A stretch of 64,000 bases of DNA from Glaciecola sp028401415 (GTDB taxonomy: Bacteria; Pseudomonadota; Gammaproteobacteria; Enterobacterales; Alteromonadaceae), in assembly GCF_028401415.2 (NCBI RefSeq), contig NZ_CP171821.2, positions 2,294,001-2,358,000 of the forward strand. The letters run 5' to 3'. Below are positions 32,954-41,704 of the stretch, piece by piece (positions within the stretch are counted from its first letter, which is position 1; the number at the start of each line of letters is the position of its first letter). The notes under the pieces are model-generated. The model worked only from the letters and a program-made list of their open reading frames with translations. It did not search any database and was not told the origin of the DNA. A program made the position numbers and the translations under genes.

Positions 32954-33242
32954 AGCTAACAATTTATTAGCGAGCATTTACAATAAATACCACACGACAT
33001 TTTCGTATCTCACATTCTCATTTATCGTTAGTTATTGTTTTACCTCTTATTTCTAAAACTATCAAGCACGATTGTTAATATCTGGCCTATGTATTTAGCG
33101 AGCATGCTTTTAGCGTGCCGCTTGATAAAAATCAGATTTTAGTAAAGGCCAATAATTTCAATAACATTAAAGTGGCTGGAGCTGTATTTTGCAAGACGTC
33201 AGACGAGTTATAACGAGAACAGAATGAATTGTAAACGTTGGG
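32954..33242 (-). other. array boundary: candidate attI region without an integrase
   Basis: On the minus strand the GTTAGCT core (32954-32960) is not preceded by an attC hairpin but by about 280 bases of AT-rich unique sequence, as expected for an attI site. An 11-bp direct repeat TTAGCGAGCAT occurs at about 32967 and 33095, and a GCATGCTTTTAGCGTGC inverted repeat lies beside the second copy. No intI gene follows: the region runs into the group II intron and tuf. The attI reading is an inference. Confidence 0.4.
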
Positions 33243-35170
33243 ATTGAGTAGGAGGAGAGTTTACACTCTCCGTCCTCTCACACCACCGGACGTACGGTTC
33301 CGTATCACGGCGGTTCATGTTAAATACTTGAGACGATGATAATAGTCCATTAATGATATTAAACCTAGGCTGTCGAAGAACTTTTTAGGTAGTGCTTGAT
33401 TCATGTGAGAAGCCCCTGAGTTGAACCACGGTCCTCTGCCATTCGTCGCGCTTGTCGCCGCCCTCGCTTCATCAATACCCAATCCGATTAGTCTCTTAAT
33501 GCGTGTGTGAACACGTTTCCATTGACGCCATAAAATCTTGCGTAGATGTCGGCGAAGCCAGCCATCCAAGTCAAGAAGTACCTTTTTGACGTCTATATGT
33601 CGGAAGTAAGTTATCCAGCCTCGCAGTTTCAGGTTCAGCTTTTCCACCGTACGGTGAATTGACCATCCTCTTGCACTGCGCAGTGTATGTTTTACGTCCT
33701 TTTTAAAACGCATTTGCACCGCAGGCGCTATTCGCAATCGAACATTTTGCTTGCGATGACAGACACTATACCCCAAGAACTTTCGTTGCCACGGTCGACC
33801 CACATCACTTTTCTCTTTGTTCACCTTTAATTTTAAGGTGCTCTCTAAGAAACTCGTCACGCTTTTCAATACACGATGTCCTGCACGCTCGCTTTTGACG
33901 TAGATATTACAGTCATCAGCATAGCGACAGAACTTATGCCCTCGGCGCTCAAGCTCTCTATCTAAGTCGGTCAATATGATGTTCGACAGTAACGGCGATA
34001 ATGGTCCACCTTGAGGTGTCCCCATCACCCGTTGACTGGTTTTGTCATTCTGTGACACACCTGCCCTCAGATAAGCACGAATGAGTTTAAGCACCGCTTT
34101 ATCCTTGACATGGCGCGCTATTCTCGACATCAATATGTCGTGATTAACATTGTCGAAGAACTTCTCCAAGTCGATATCGACCACCCATCTATAACCTTCC
34201 TCGATATAGGCTCGCGCTTGTTGAACAGCTTGCCCTGCATCGCGATGCGGCCTAAATCCATAACTATTCTCTGAGAACTGCTCCTCAAATATAGGACTTA
34301 ATACCTGATGTATCGCTTGCTGAATCAATCTGTCCAACACCGTTGGGATGCCTAATTCGCGTTGCCCACCGCCTGCTTTAGGAATACTCACCTTAAGCAC
34401 CGCTTGTGGACAATAACGCCCTGCCAATAAATCGGCTTTGTGGTCTTGCCAGCGTGTTTGCAGATACGCTTTAAGCGCATCTACACTCATACCGTCAACT
34501 CCTGCCGCCCCTTTATTGCGCATAACTCGCTGATAAGCACCTTGCATATTAGGTCTTGATAGTATCTTTTCGAGTAAGGTCATCGTCTCCTCATGAGAGT
34601 AAATCCTTGTGCGCCGCGTGGCTTGAAGCCTTATTCACCTACTCTTGCAGATACTGTCTGCACCCCTTGGCGATAATCAGCTATATCTCAGTAGCTGTTT
34701 CTGCTCCTTCTACCCTCATCGAGCACTTGGCTCTCAAACCATTTAACATGTTCAGCCCTTCAGTTGACGGCAATCAACCTACTATGGCCTCGGCTGACTT
34801 CTGTTTACCCATCTCAATACCTCTCGATATTAATAGCCAGTGGCAGATAAACAGACCTCCCAAGGTAATGCGCGTGACCTTCACACTTATGCCCGCCGTA
34901 TCTACGTCCGCAGTTTCTGGACAAGTATTGGGCTTTGAAGATAATGGCCTTCTCACCCACTGCGACCGCCTCATATACGATTCCTGTTCGTCAGGCCAGT
35001 GCTTTGCTTTCGGCTTTCTTCAGATTTCACCTCACGATGAACACCCTTGCCGTTCAGCTAATTATTCCCCTTGTCGGGCTAATAGTGGACTTTCACCACC
35101 AAGTCATCTGATCGCCACCATGCGTATCAGAACAGCACCATTAAGGCGCTACGCGCCATACTTGGCGCAC
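33243..35170 (-). mobile_element. group IIC intron copy 1, 1,928 bp, behind the tuf terminator
   Basis: Minus-strand start GTGCGCC at 35170, end ...CTACTCAAT at 33243. Domain V is the GAACCGCCGTGATACGG...CCGTACGTCCGG region (about 33276-33315) and domain VI the AGAGTGTAAACTCTC stem. The 5' exon is the tuf terminator hairpin plus T-run (TTTTTGTATG), the classic target of class C introns. Same length and almost the same sequence as the copy at 58654. Confidence 0.92.
33315..34583 (-). CDS. ltrA: group IIC intron reverse transcriptase/maturase, copy 1
   Basis: 422-residue intron-encoded protein. RT landmarks: GAAGVDGMSVDALKAYL (RT0/1), VSIPKAGGGQRELGIPTVLDRLIQQ (RT2), MGTPQGGPLSPLLSNIILTDLDREL (RT4) and FCRYADDCNIYVKS with the catalytic YADD near residue 224. 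The maturase domain (LRGWITYFRHID) closes the protein. No endonuclease domain, as in other class C introns. It differs from copy 2 by one residue that I can see (Arg here, Ser there, in the NGxGPWFN segment). Confidence 0.95.
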   Translation of the reverse strand: MTLLEKILSRPNMQGAYQRVMRNKGAAGVDGMSVDALKAYLQTRWQDHKADLLAGRYCPQAVLKVSIPKAGGGQRELGIPTVLDRLIQQAIHQVLSPIFEEQFSENSYGFRPHRDAGQAVQQARAYIEEGYRWVVDIDLEKFFDNVNHDILMSRIARHVKDKAVLKLIRAYLRAGVSQNDKTSQRVMGTPQGGPLSPLLSNIILTDLDRELERRGHKFCRYADDCNIYVKSERAGHRVLKSVTSFLESTLKLKVNKEKSDVGRPWQRKFLGYSVCHRKQNVRLRIAPAVQMRFKKDVKHTLRSARGWSIHRTVEKLNLKLRGWITYFRHIDVKKVLLDLDGWLRRHLRKILWRQWKRVHTRIKRLIGLGIDEARAATSATNGRGPWFNSGASHMNQALPKKFFDSLGLISLMDYYHRLKYLT

Positions 35171-35175
35171 CATAC

Positions 35176-35204
35176 AAAAAGGCCGCTCAATGAGCGGCCT
35201 TTTC
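35176..35204 (-). terminator. Rho-independent terminator of tuf
   Basis: GGCCGCTCA / TGAGCGGCC hairpin with an A-run before and T-run after in the tuf direction, 21 bases beyond the tuf stop codon. The group II intron begins 5-6 bases after the T-run. Confidence 0.93.
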
Positions 35205-35225
35205 AATGTGGTTTGAAATACTAGA

Positions 35226-36410
35226 TTAGTCTAGGATTTTCGCTACAACGCCTGCACCTACGGTACGGCCACCTTCACGGATTGCGAAGCGTAAACCTTC
35301 GTCCATCGCGATAGGAGCAATTAGCTCAACTTTAAATTTCAAGTTGTCGCCAGGCATCACCATTTCTACGCCTTCTGGCAGCTCAACAGCACCGGTTACG
35401 TCAGTTGTACGGAAGTAAAACTGTGGACGATAACCTTTGAAAAATGGTGTATGACGGCCACCTTCGTCTTTGCTTAGTACGTATACTTCAGCTTCAAACT
35501 TAGTGTGTGGGTTGATTGAACCAGGCTTAGCCAATACTTGACCACGCTCTACTTCTTCACGCTTAGTACCACGTAGTAGTACACCCACGTTCTCACCTGC
35601 ACGGCCTTCGTCTAGTAGCTTACGGAACATCTCAACGCCCGTACAAGTTGTTTTTGTGGTTTCTTTGATACCAACAATCTCAACTTCTTCGCCAACTTTT
35701 ACAATACCTTGCTCAACACGACCGGTAACAACTGTACCACGACCTGAAATTGAGAATACATCTTCAATTGGAAGGATGAACGGCTTGTCGATGTCACGCT
35801 CTGGCTCTGGGATGTATGAGTCTAGTGCTTCGCCTAGCTCAACAATTTTCTTTTCCCACTCAGCGTCGCCTTCAAGTGCTTTAAGTGCTGAGCCTTGAAT
35901 TACCGGTAAGTCATCACCTGGGAATTCATACTCTGAAAGTAGCTCACGCACTTCCATTTCAACTAGCTCAAGTAGCTCTTCGTCGTCTACCATGTCGCAT
36001 TTGTTCATGAAGACAATCATGTAAGGTACGCCAACCTGACGACCTAGCAAGATGTGCTCGCGCGTTTGCGGCATGGGGCCGTCAGTGGCAGCTACAACTA
36101 GGATCGCGCCGTCCATTTGAGCAGCACCGGTGATCATGTTTTTAACGTAATCAGCGTGTCCTGGGCAATCTACGTGTGCGTAGTGGCGAGTTGGAGTATC
36201 GTACTCAACGTGAGACGTTGCGATAGTGATACCACGCTCGCGCTCTTCAGGCGCATTATCGATTTGGTCGAATGCTTGAGCTGAACCACCATAGGTTTTT
36301 GCCAAAACAGTTGTAATTGCTGCGGTTAACGTCGTTTTACCGTGGTCAACGTGGCCAATTGTACCTACGTTTACGTGCGGTTTCGTACGTTCAAACTTTT
36401 CTTTTGCCAT
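35226..36410 (-). CDS. tuf: translation elongation factor EF-Tu
   Basis: GTPase that delivers aminoacyl-tRNA to the ribosome. 394 residues. G1 GHVDHGKTT at 19-27, G2 RGITI near 60, G3 DCPGHADYV near 81, G4 NKCDMVD near 136, and G5 SALKAL near 173. Domains 2 and 3 end in the usual REGGRTVGAGVVAKILD. Last gene of the rpsL-rpsG-fusA-tuf cluster. The ribosome site is a short AG-rich stretch before the ATG. No second tuf copy is visible in this window; many Alteromonadales carry two. Confidence 0.98.
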   Translation of the reverse strand: MAKEKFERTKPHVNVGTIGHVDHGKTTLTAAITTVLAKTYGGSAQAFDQIDNAPEERERGITIATSHVEYDTPTRHYAHVDCPGHADYVKNMITGAAQMDGAILVVAATDGPMPQTREHILLGRQVGVPYMIVFMNKCDMVDDEELLELVEMEVRELLSEYEFPGDDLPVIQGSALKALEGDAEWEKKIVELGEALDSYIPEPERDIDKPFILPIEDVFSISGRGTVVTGRVEQGIVKVGEEVEIVGIKETTKTTCTGVEMFRKLLDEGRAGENVGVLLRGTKREEVERGQVLAKPGSINPHTKFEAEVYVLSKDEGGRHTPFFKGYRPQFYFRTTDVTGAVELPEGVEMVMPGDNLKFKVELIAPIAMDEGLRFAIREGGRTVGAGVVAKILD

Positions 36411-36490
36411 TGCTCTACTTTCCTAAGTTTAACGCCCGTTCCAACATTAGACCGGACCAATTCTACATAAATGCTAGTTTTAACTTACAA

Positions 36491-38593
36491 CTACATGCGC
36501 GACTCAACAATGGCTTTAGTAACATTGCTGGGTGCTTCCGCGTAATTATGAAACTCCATTGAATACGATGCACGTCCTTGCGTTTGTGAACGCAAATCGG
36601 TGGCGTAACCAAACATTTCTGAAAGCGGAACTTTTGCGCGCACAATTTTCACGCCCGCTACTCCCTCTTCCATTCCTTCTATCATGCCTCGGCGGCGATT
36701 GAGGTCACCAACAACATCTCCCATCCAATCTTCAGGGGTGGTAACTTCTACCTTCATCATTGGTTCAAGCAATACCGGATTGGCCTCAGCCGCGCCGTTT
36801 TTGAATCCCATTGAAGCGGCAATTTTAAAGGCCATTTCTGAAGAGTCAACATCATGATACGAACCATCATATAAGGTGACCTTCACATCCAACACTGGAT
36901 AGCCCGCCACTACACCATTTTGTAGCTGCTCTTGAATGCCTTTATCTACCGCTGGAATAAATTCTTTGGGCACAACGCCACCTACAATCTTATCGACAAA
37001 CTCGTACCCTGTGCCTTCTGGCTGAGGCTCGAGCTTAAGCCAAACATGTCCGAATTGACCACGACCGCCCGATTGGCGAATGAACTTACCTTCGGCTTCA
37101 ACGGTTTTGCGAATCGTCTCACGATACGCCACCTGAGGCTTACCCACATTGCACGACACATTAAACTCTCGCTGCATGCGATCGACAATAATGTCTAAGT
37201 GAAGCTCCCCCATACCGGAGATGATGGTTTGGCCTGACTCTTCGTCAGTTTTAACTCTAAACGACGGGTCTTCTGCCGCAAGCTTGCCCAGGGCTATCCC
37301 CATTTTCTCTTGGTCGGCTTGGCTCTTTGGTTCAACTGCAATGGAAATAACGGGATCAGGAAAATCCATTTTTTCAAGCGTTATCACGCTGTTGGTATCG
37401 CACAAGGTTTCACCCGTGGTGACATCTTTTAAGCCGATAGCCGCTGCGATATCCCCCGCACGTACTTCTTTAAGCTCTGCTCTATCGTTCGCGTGCATTT
37501 GTACCATGCGTCCAATACGCTCTTTTTTACCTTTAATCGGGTTATAAACGGCATCACCCGTTTTGATCACGCCAGAATAGCAGCGAAAGAAGGTTAGGGT
37601 GCCCACAAATGGGTCGGTGGCAATTTTAAAGGCAAGTGCTGAAAAGGGCTCATCGTCGTCGGAGTGACGCTCGGCTTTAGTATCTTTGCCATCATCTAAA
37701 ACGCCCGTAATGGCTTTAACTTCAGTTGGCGAAGGTAAGTATTCGACCACTGCGTCAAGAACGGCTTGTACACCTTTATTTTTGAACGCTGAGCCGCAAG
37801 TCGCCAGTACAATCTCATTGTTCAGCGTGCGAATTCGCAAGCCTTGTTTAATTTCAGCCTCGCTTAGCTCTTCACCGCCTAAGTACTTATCCATAAGTTC
37901 TTCATTTGCCTCGGCAGCCGCTTCAATCATATCTGTACGATATCGCTCAGCGCGTTCAATCTGGTCAGCGGGGATGTCTTCGTATTTGAAGGTAACGCCT
38001 TTGTCAGCTTCGTTCCAGTTGATGTACTTCATCTTGATTAAGTCAATGACACCGGTGAAGGTTTCTTCAGCGCCCACATTTATTTGAATTGGCACACAAA
38101 CGGCACCCAATCGCTTACGAATTTGTTCAACAACGCGCTCAAAGTCCGCCCCGGCTCGGTCCATTTTATTCACAAACACTATGCGCGGCACTTCGTATTT
38201 GTTCGCCTGTCGCCATACTGTTTCAGATTGAGGCTCTACGCCTGAGGAACCGCAAAAAACAACAACAGCGCCATCCAACACGCGTAATGAGCGCTCTACC
38301 TCAATGGTAAAGTCAACGTGTCCAGGAGTATCAATGATATTGATTCTGTGCTGTTCGAATTGCTGATCCATGCCTTGCCAAAAACACGTTGTCGCAGCCG
38401 ACGTGATAGTAATGCCTCGTTCTTGCTCTTGCTCCATCCAGTCCATGGTTGCCGCACCGTCGTGCACCTCGCCAATTTTGTGCGAGATACCGGTGTAGAA
38501 CAAAACACGTTCTGTGGTGGTGGTTTTGCCTGCATCGACGTGCGCAACAATTCCAATGTTACGATAGCGTTGTATGGGCGTTTGGCGTGGCAT
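36491..38593 (-). CDS. fusA: translation elongation factor G
   Basis: 700-residue GTPase that drives translocation and ribosome recycling. G1 AHVDAGKTTTTERVLFYTG at about 17, G2 RGITI, G3 DTPGHVDFTIEVERSL near 90, G4 NKMDRAGADF near 145. Domain IV shows QSGGRGQFGHVWLKLEPQ, and the C-terminus ends in YSMEFHNYAEAPSNV. It sits between rpsG and tuf, but two strong hairpins separate it from rpsG, so expression may be partly uncoupled from the ribosomal protein genes. Confidence 0.97.
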   Translation of the reverse strand: MPRQTPIQRYRNIGIVAHVDAGKTTTTERVLFYTGISHKIGEVHDGAATMDWMEQEQERGITITSAATTCFWQGMDQQFEQHRINIIDTPGHVDFTIEVERSLRVLDGAVVVFCGSSGVEPQSETVWRQANKYEVPRIVFVNKMDRAGADFERVVEQIRKRLGAVCVPIQINVGAEETFTGVIDLIKMKYINWNEADKGVTFKYEDIPADQIERAERYRTDMIEAAAEANEELMDKYLGGEELSEAEIKQGLRIRTLNNEIVLATCGSAFKNKGVQAVLDAVVEYLPSPTEVKAITGVLDDGKDTKAERHSDDDEPFSALAFKIATDPFVGTLTFFRCYSGVIKTGDAVYNPIKGKKERIGRMVQMHANDRAELKEVRAGDIAAAIGLKDVTTGETLCDTNSVITLEKMDFPDPVISIAVEPKSQADQEKMGIALGKLAAEDPSFRVKTDEESGQTIISGMGELHLDIIVDRMQREFNVSCNVGKPQVAYRETIRKTVEAEGKFIRQSGGRGQFGHVWLKLEPQPEGTGYEFVDKIVGGVVPKEFIPAVDKGIQEQLQNGVVAGYPVLDVKVTLYDGSYHDVDSSEMAFKIAASMGFKNGAAEANPVLLEPMMKVEVTTPEDWMGDVVGDLNRRRGMIEGMEEGVAGVKIVRAKVPLSEMFGYATDLRSQTQGRASYSMEFHNYAEAPSNVTKAIVESRM

Positions 38594-38665
38594 CTACTTA
38601 CCTTTTTTGTTTTTGTTAGTTATTTGGTTGCTTGTGCTTGAGCAACAATTGTTAGTACGTAAAAT

Positions 38666-38710
38666 AAAAACAAAGCGTTTTGCATAAAATATGCACAATG
38701 CTTTGTTTTT
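38666..38710 (-). terminator. hairpin between rpsG and fusA, A/T-flanked
   Basis: AAAAACAAAGC and GCTTTGTTTTT pair around an inner TGCATAaaaTATGCA stem, giving a long hairpin with a T-run in the rpsG-to-fusA direction. Could act as a terminator or attenuator. Confidence 0.7.
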
Positions 38711-38728
38711 ACTGCCTTAAATCGTAAA

Positions 38729-38755
38729 ACAGTCTGCCTTTTAGAGGCAGACTGT
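38729..38755 (-). terminator. second hairpin between rpsG and fusA
   Basis: ACAGTCTGCC / GGCAGACTGT perfect 10-bp stem with a 7-base loop and T-run in the minus direction, 28 bases after the rpsG stop. A strong Rho-independent terminator candidate inside what is usually one operon. Confidence 0.8.
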
Positions 38756-38783
38756 TAACAACTTACGACAAATTGTCAGTAGC

Positions 38784-39254
38784 TTACCAGCGGTAATGAG
38801 CAAACGCTTTGTTAGCCTCTGCCATACGGTGAACGTCTTCACGTTTCTTAACCGCACTACCTTTGTTGTCTTGAGCGTCAATCATTTCAGCAGCAAGTCT
38901 CTGCGCCATTGATTTTTCACCACGTTTACGTGCCGCTTCTACCATCCAGCGCATACCTAGTGCATTGCGACGAACTGGGCGAACTTCTACCGGAACTTGG
39001 TAAGTAGAACCACCTACACGACGAGATTTAACCTCTACCGTAGGGCGGATGTTCTCCAGCGCTTCCTCAAATACTTCTAGGTGTGGCTTACTGGTTTTTT
39101 CAGCAACAATATCAAGCGCACCGTAAACGATTTTTTCAGCGGTTGACTTTTTACCGTCTAACATGACGACGTTCATAAATTTAGCAAGTAGCTCTGATCC
39201 GAACTTAGGATCAGGTAGGATTTTACGTTGACCTACGACTCTTCTTCTTGGCAT
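38784..39254 (-). CDS. rpsG: 30S ribosomal protein S7
   Basis: 156 residues, normal length. It starts MPRRRVVGQRKILPDPKFGSE and contains the RRVGGSTYQVPVEVRPVRRNALGMRWMV block that contacts 16S rRNA, with the usual C-terminal KREDVHRMAEANKAFAHYRW. Follows rpsL by 72 bases. In E. coli S7 is the feedback repressor of the str operon, acting on the rpsL-rpsG spacer; the spacer here is short and I did not model a binding fold. Confidence 0.98.
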   Translation of the reverse strand: MPRRRVVGQRKILPDPKFGSELLAKFMNVVMLDGKKSTAEKIVYGALDIVAEKTSKPHLEVFEEALENIRPTVEVKSRRVGGSTYQVPVEVRPVRRNALGMRWMVEAARKRGEKSMAQRLAAEMIDAQDNKGSAVKKREDVHRMAEANKAFAHYRW

Positions 39255-39326
39255 CTTAATTCTCCGTGGAATTCAGGGATTTCCCAAAACTCAAATTAAC
39301 AGTTTGGCCTTACTAACGGAGAACCG

Positions 39327-39701
39327 TTATGACTTAGGCTTTTTAGCGCCGTATTTAGAACGGGCTTGTTTACGATCGCTAACGCCTGCGCAGTCCAATG
39401 TACCGCGAACTGTGTGATAACGAACACCTGGTAGGTCTTTAACACGACCACCGCGAATAAGCACAACGCTGTGCTCCTGAAGGTTGTGACCTTCACCGCC
39501 GATGTACGAAGAAACTTCGAAACCGTTGGTTAAGCGAACACGGCATACTTTACGTAGCGCAGAGTTCGGCTTCTTTGGTGTGGTGGTATATACGCGAGTA
39601 CATACTCCACGACGTTGTGGGCAGGCCTGTAGGGCAGCAACGTTCGATTTCTCGACCGGCTTTTTACGAGGCTTACGCACTAACTGGTTAACTGTTGCCA
39701 T
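39327..39701 (-). CDS. rpsL: 30S ribosomal protein S12
   Basis: 124 residues. MATVNQLVRKPRKKPVEKSNV start and LRKVCRVRLTNGFEVSSYIGGEGHNLQEHS are diagnostic. Lys 43 (TPKKPNSALRK) and Lys 88 (GRVKDLPGVRYH) are the wild-type residues whose substitution gives streptomycin resistance, so this allele should be sensitive. First gene of the str cluster, behind a leader with two hairpins. Confidence 0.98.
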   Translation of the reverse strand: MATVNQLVRKPRKKPVEKSNVAALQACPQRRGVCTRVYTTTPKKPNSALRKVCRVRLTNGFEVSSYIGGEGHNLQEHSVVLIRGGRVKDLPGVRYHTVRGTLDCAGVSDRKQARSKYGAKKPKS

Positions 39702-39728
39702 TAACTAGCTCCTGAATAAAACAATAAA

Positions 39729-39804
39729 ACCCGATGCTATTCTTAGTGAATGCTCGGGTGACGATGCAAGATGTTGTGTATACCAAGTTAATACCAACAT
39801 CTTG
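39729..39804 (-). promoter_or_regulatory. rpsL leader with two hairpins
   Basis: Two structures precede rpsL on the minus strand. The first, distal to the gene, is a perfect 10-bp stem (CAAGATGTTG / CAACATCTTG, 39767-39804). The second, nearer the gene, is a CCCGAGCATTC / GAATAGCATCGGG stem with a following T-rich tract (39729-39759). The second looks like an attenuator. The regulatory role is inferred. Confidence 0.55.
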
Positions 39805-39917
39805 CTGTAATTCTGTTAGAGCCTTTAACAATAAAGCATTGAAGAACTTCAGTAACATCTAGAAGCACAATGACTTATCTAAGCTTTGTACAGATCCCAA
39901 AATTAGGGTCGCGAGAT

Positions 39918-39944
39918 GTTATAGATCAATTGCTTGGATGTCAA
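39918..39944 (-). promoter_or_regulatory. candidate promoter for rpsL-rpsG-fusA-tuf
   Basis: On the minus strand TTGACA (39944-39939) is followed after 15 bases by TATAAC (39923-39918). The spacing is slightly short, but both boxes are near consensus. It gives a leader of about 210 bases before rpsL. Confidence 0.5.
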
Positions 39945-39974
39945 GAGAGGCGCGGCGTAATTATGAATTTGGCT

Positions 39975-41576
39975 TTAATTGTCCTGACCATAATAACCCA
40001 TGACCATCTGGTGTTCTTCAGCGGCCATTTTCTTTAGGCGATGATAGGTTTCAATCTTTTCAGGTCGCTGCATCTGCTCCCCCCATTGCATGATGTACGG
40101 AATTGACCAGTCATCCGTGTCGAGCATGGCAGCATCACCTGCTTTTGTTAACTGAGCTTGCAGGCTAGCGTGCATCTTTTTAATGCGATCTGCATGCGCT
40201 GGCAGTGAAGCAAGGTTGTTTCTTTCCAAGGGATCCGATTTAACATTGAATAGCTGTGTATGCTTGCTGCCTTTGACGTTGTATTCAATGAGCTTGTAAT
40301 CATCTTGCTTTATCGCGCGCTGCACGTTTTTGTAGGCGAAAATCGGAGACTCATGAATCACCGTGCTTTCAACTTGCTTTGACCCATTCAACAATGGATA
40401 AATAGAGGGCTGTGTCACACTAGCAGGCGCGTCAATGTTCAAAATATCGAGAAGGCTTGGAAACATATCTGAGAGATACACCAGCTCATCACGCGTCTCG
40501 CCTACCGGCATGTTTGGCCCTGCTATCAACAGCGGGACGCGCAAACTATGTTCGTAAAGCGATTGTTTGCCAAGTAGCCCGTGCTGACCAAGACTCAAAC
40601 CATTATCTGAACTAAATATAATGAGCGTGTTATCGAGCATGTTTCGGGCTTTGAGGACATTGAGCATATCGCCAATGCGCGCATCAATGTGAGTGATCAT
40701 CGCATAATAGGCGGCAAGATGGGTTTTTGCGTCCCTTTGTGTTCTAGGAAGTGGACTCAGCCACTCGTCGCGTACATCCAGCTCACCATTATCAAAAGGG
40801 TGTTGAGGAAGTAAATTTGCAGTATCATCAAACTCGTTTGGCTGATACAGCTGAAAATATTCCGATGGCACTTGTTTGGGATCGTGTGGAGATTGAAACG
40901 CTACATAGGCAAAAAACGGCTGCGCTTTATCGTAGTTTTCTAGAAAATCTATGACTGCATCTGCATATAAATCGGTTGAATGCTTTACAGGGTTGATGCT
41001 TGGTGCAGCGCTATAGTTGCCCTTTTGGTCAAAATCATAAAGCGGAATTTGATATTGGTCGCTCATTCCGCCGAAGAATATATGCTCTGCGCCTGAGAAA
41101 CTGCGTGCAAAGCTGGCCTTGTCGTTGTGCCACTTTCCCGTGTGAAAGGTGAAGTAGCCATTATTTTTAAGTACTTGAGGTAAGGTCGCAATACTTGGGT
41201 CAATAAACTCACCTTGCGCGCTTACCTCAAACACATTGCGTCCTGTCATCAGCATAGCTCGACTGGGTGCACACACCGCAGCGCTCATTGCACCCATAAT
41301 GTGGGCATTGCTGAAACTCACGCCGCGTTGACTCAAGTCATCAAGGTTAGGTGTGATCACAGGCTCTCTTTCCGCATAACCAACCGCACTATGGCGCTGA
41401 TCGTCAGTCAATATGAACAAAATATTGGGATGACTATCAGCGCTTAACTTTGGGTTTGTTAACTTTGGGATTGATAATGCAGTAGCGCTATGCGCACTTC
41501 CGGCAGAAGCAACTCCGGTAGACCCAAGCAAAACATCAACGATTAAAAAGGTGGCTAAAAATACGTTTAGTTGCAT
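39975..41576 (-). CDS. exported sulfatase (formylglycine-type)
   Basis: 533-residue alkaline-phosphatase-superfamily sulfatase. Signal peptide MQLNVFLATFLIVDVLLGS... with likely cleavage near ASA, so periplasmic. Metal-site start NILFILTDDQRHSAVGY. The formylglycine motif CAPSRAMLMTGR (Cys form, near residue 106) is the nucleophile, matured by an anaerobic or FGE-type enzyme. The other metal/sulfate residues are in TGKWH and IIFSSDNGLSLGQHGLLGKQ. Likely a choline-sulfatase or polysaccharide-sulfatase type; the substrate is unknown. It sits, unusually, between rpsL and rpoC, with its own spacing. Confidence 0.9.
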   Translation of the reverse strand: MQLNVFLATFLIVDVLLGSTGVASAGSAHSATALSIPKLTNPKLSADSHPNILFILTDDQRHSAVGYAEREPVITPNLDDLSQRGVSFSNAHIMGAMSAAVCAPSRAMLMTGRNVFEVSAQGEFIDPSIATLPQVLKNNGYFTFHTGKWHNDKASFARSFSGAEHIFFGGMSDQYQIPLYDFDQKGNYSAAPSINPVKHSTDLYADAVIDFLENYDKAQPFFAYVAFQSPHDPKQVPSEYFQLYQPNEFDDTANLLPQHPFDNGELDVRDEWLSPLPRTQRDAKTHLAAYYAMITHIDARIGDMLNVLKARNMLDNTLIIFSSDNGLSLGQHGLLGKQSLYEHSLRVPLLIAGPNMPVGETRDELVYLSDMFPSLLDILNIDAPASVTQPSIYPLLNGSKQVESTVIHESPIFAYKNVQRAIKQDDYKLIEYNVKGSKHTQLFNVKSDPLERNNLASLPAHADRIKKMHASLQAQLTKAGDAAMLDTDDWSIPYIMQWGEQMQRPEKIETYHRLKKMAAEEHQMVMGYYGQDN

Positions 41577-41704
41577 ATGGAAAGTTAATACAAATTACAA
41601 AAACCTACACTACAACTACTCTCTAATAACTCGCAACTACTATGCATTGAGAAGTTTAGTAATCCCATTACATTAAAAGGTTTGCACGTATGCGCTTAGC
41701 TCGC

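Noticed and set aside
34556..35224. 222-codon plus-strand frame opposite intron copy 1 (and its twin at 59967-60605)
   Set aside because: It lies over the structured 5' RNA domains of the intron on the antisense strand, has no family features, and differs between the two copies only where the intron meets host DNA. A frame created by a conserved ribozyme, not a gene.
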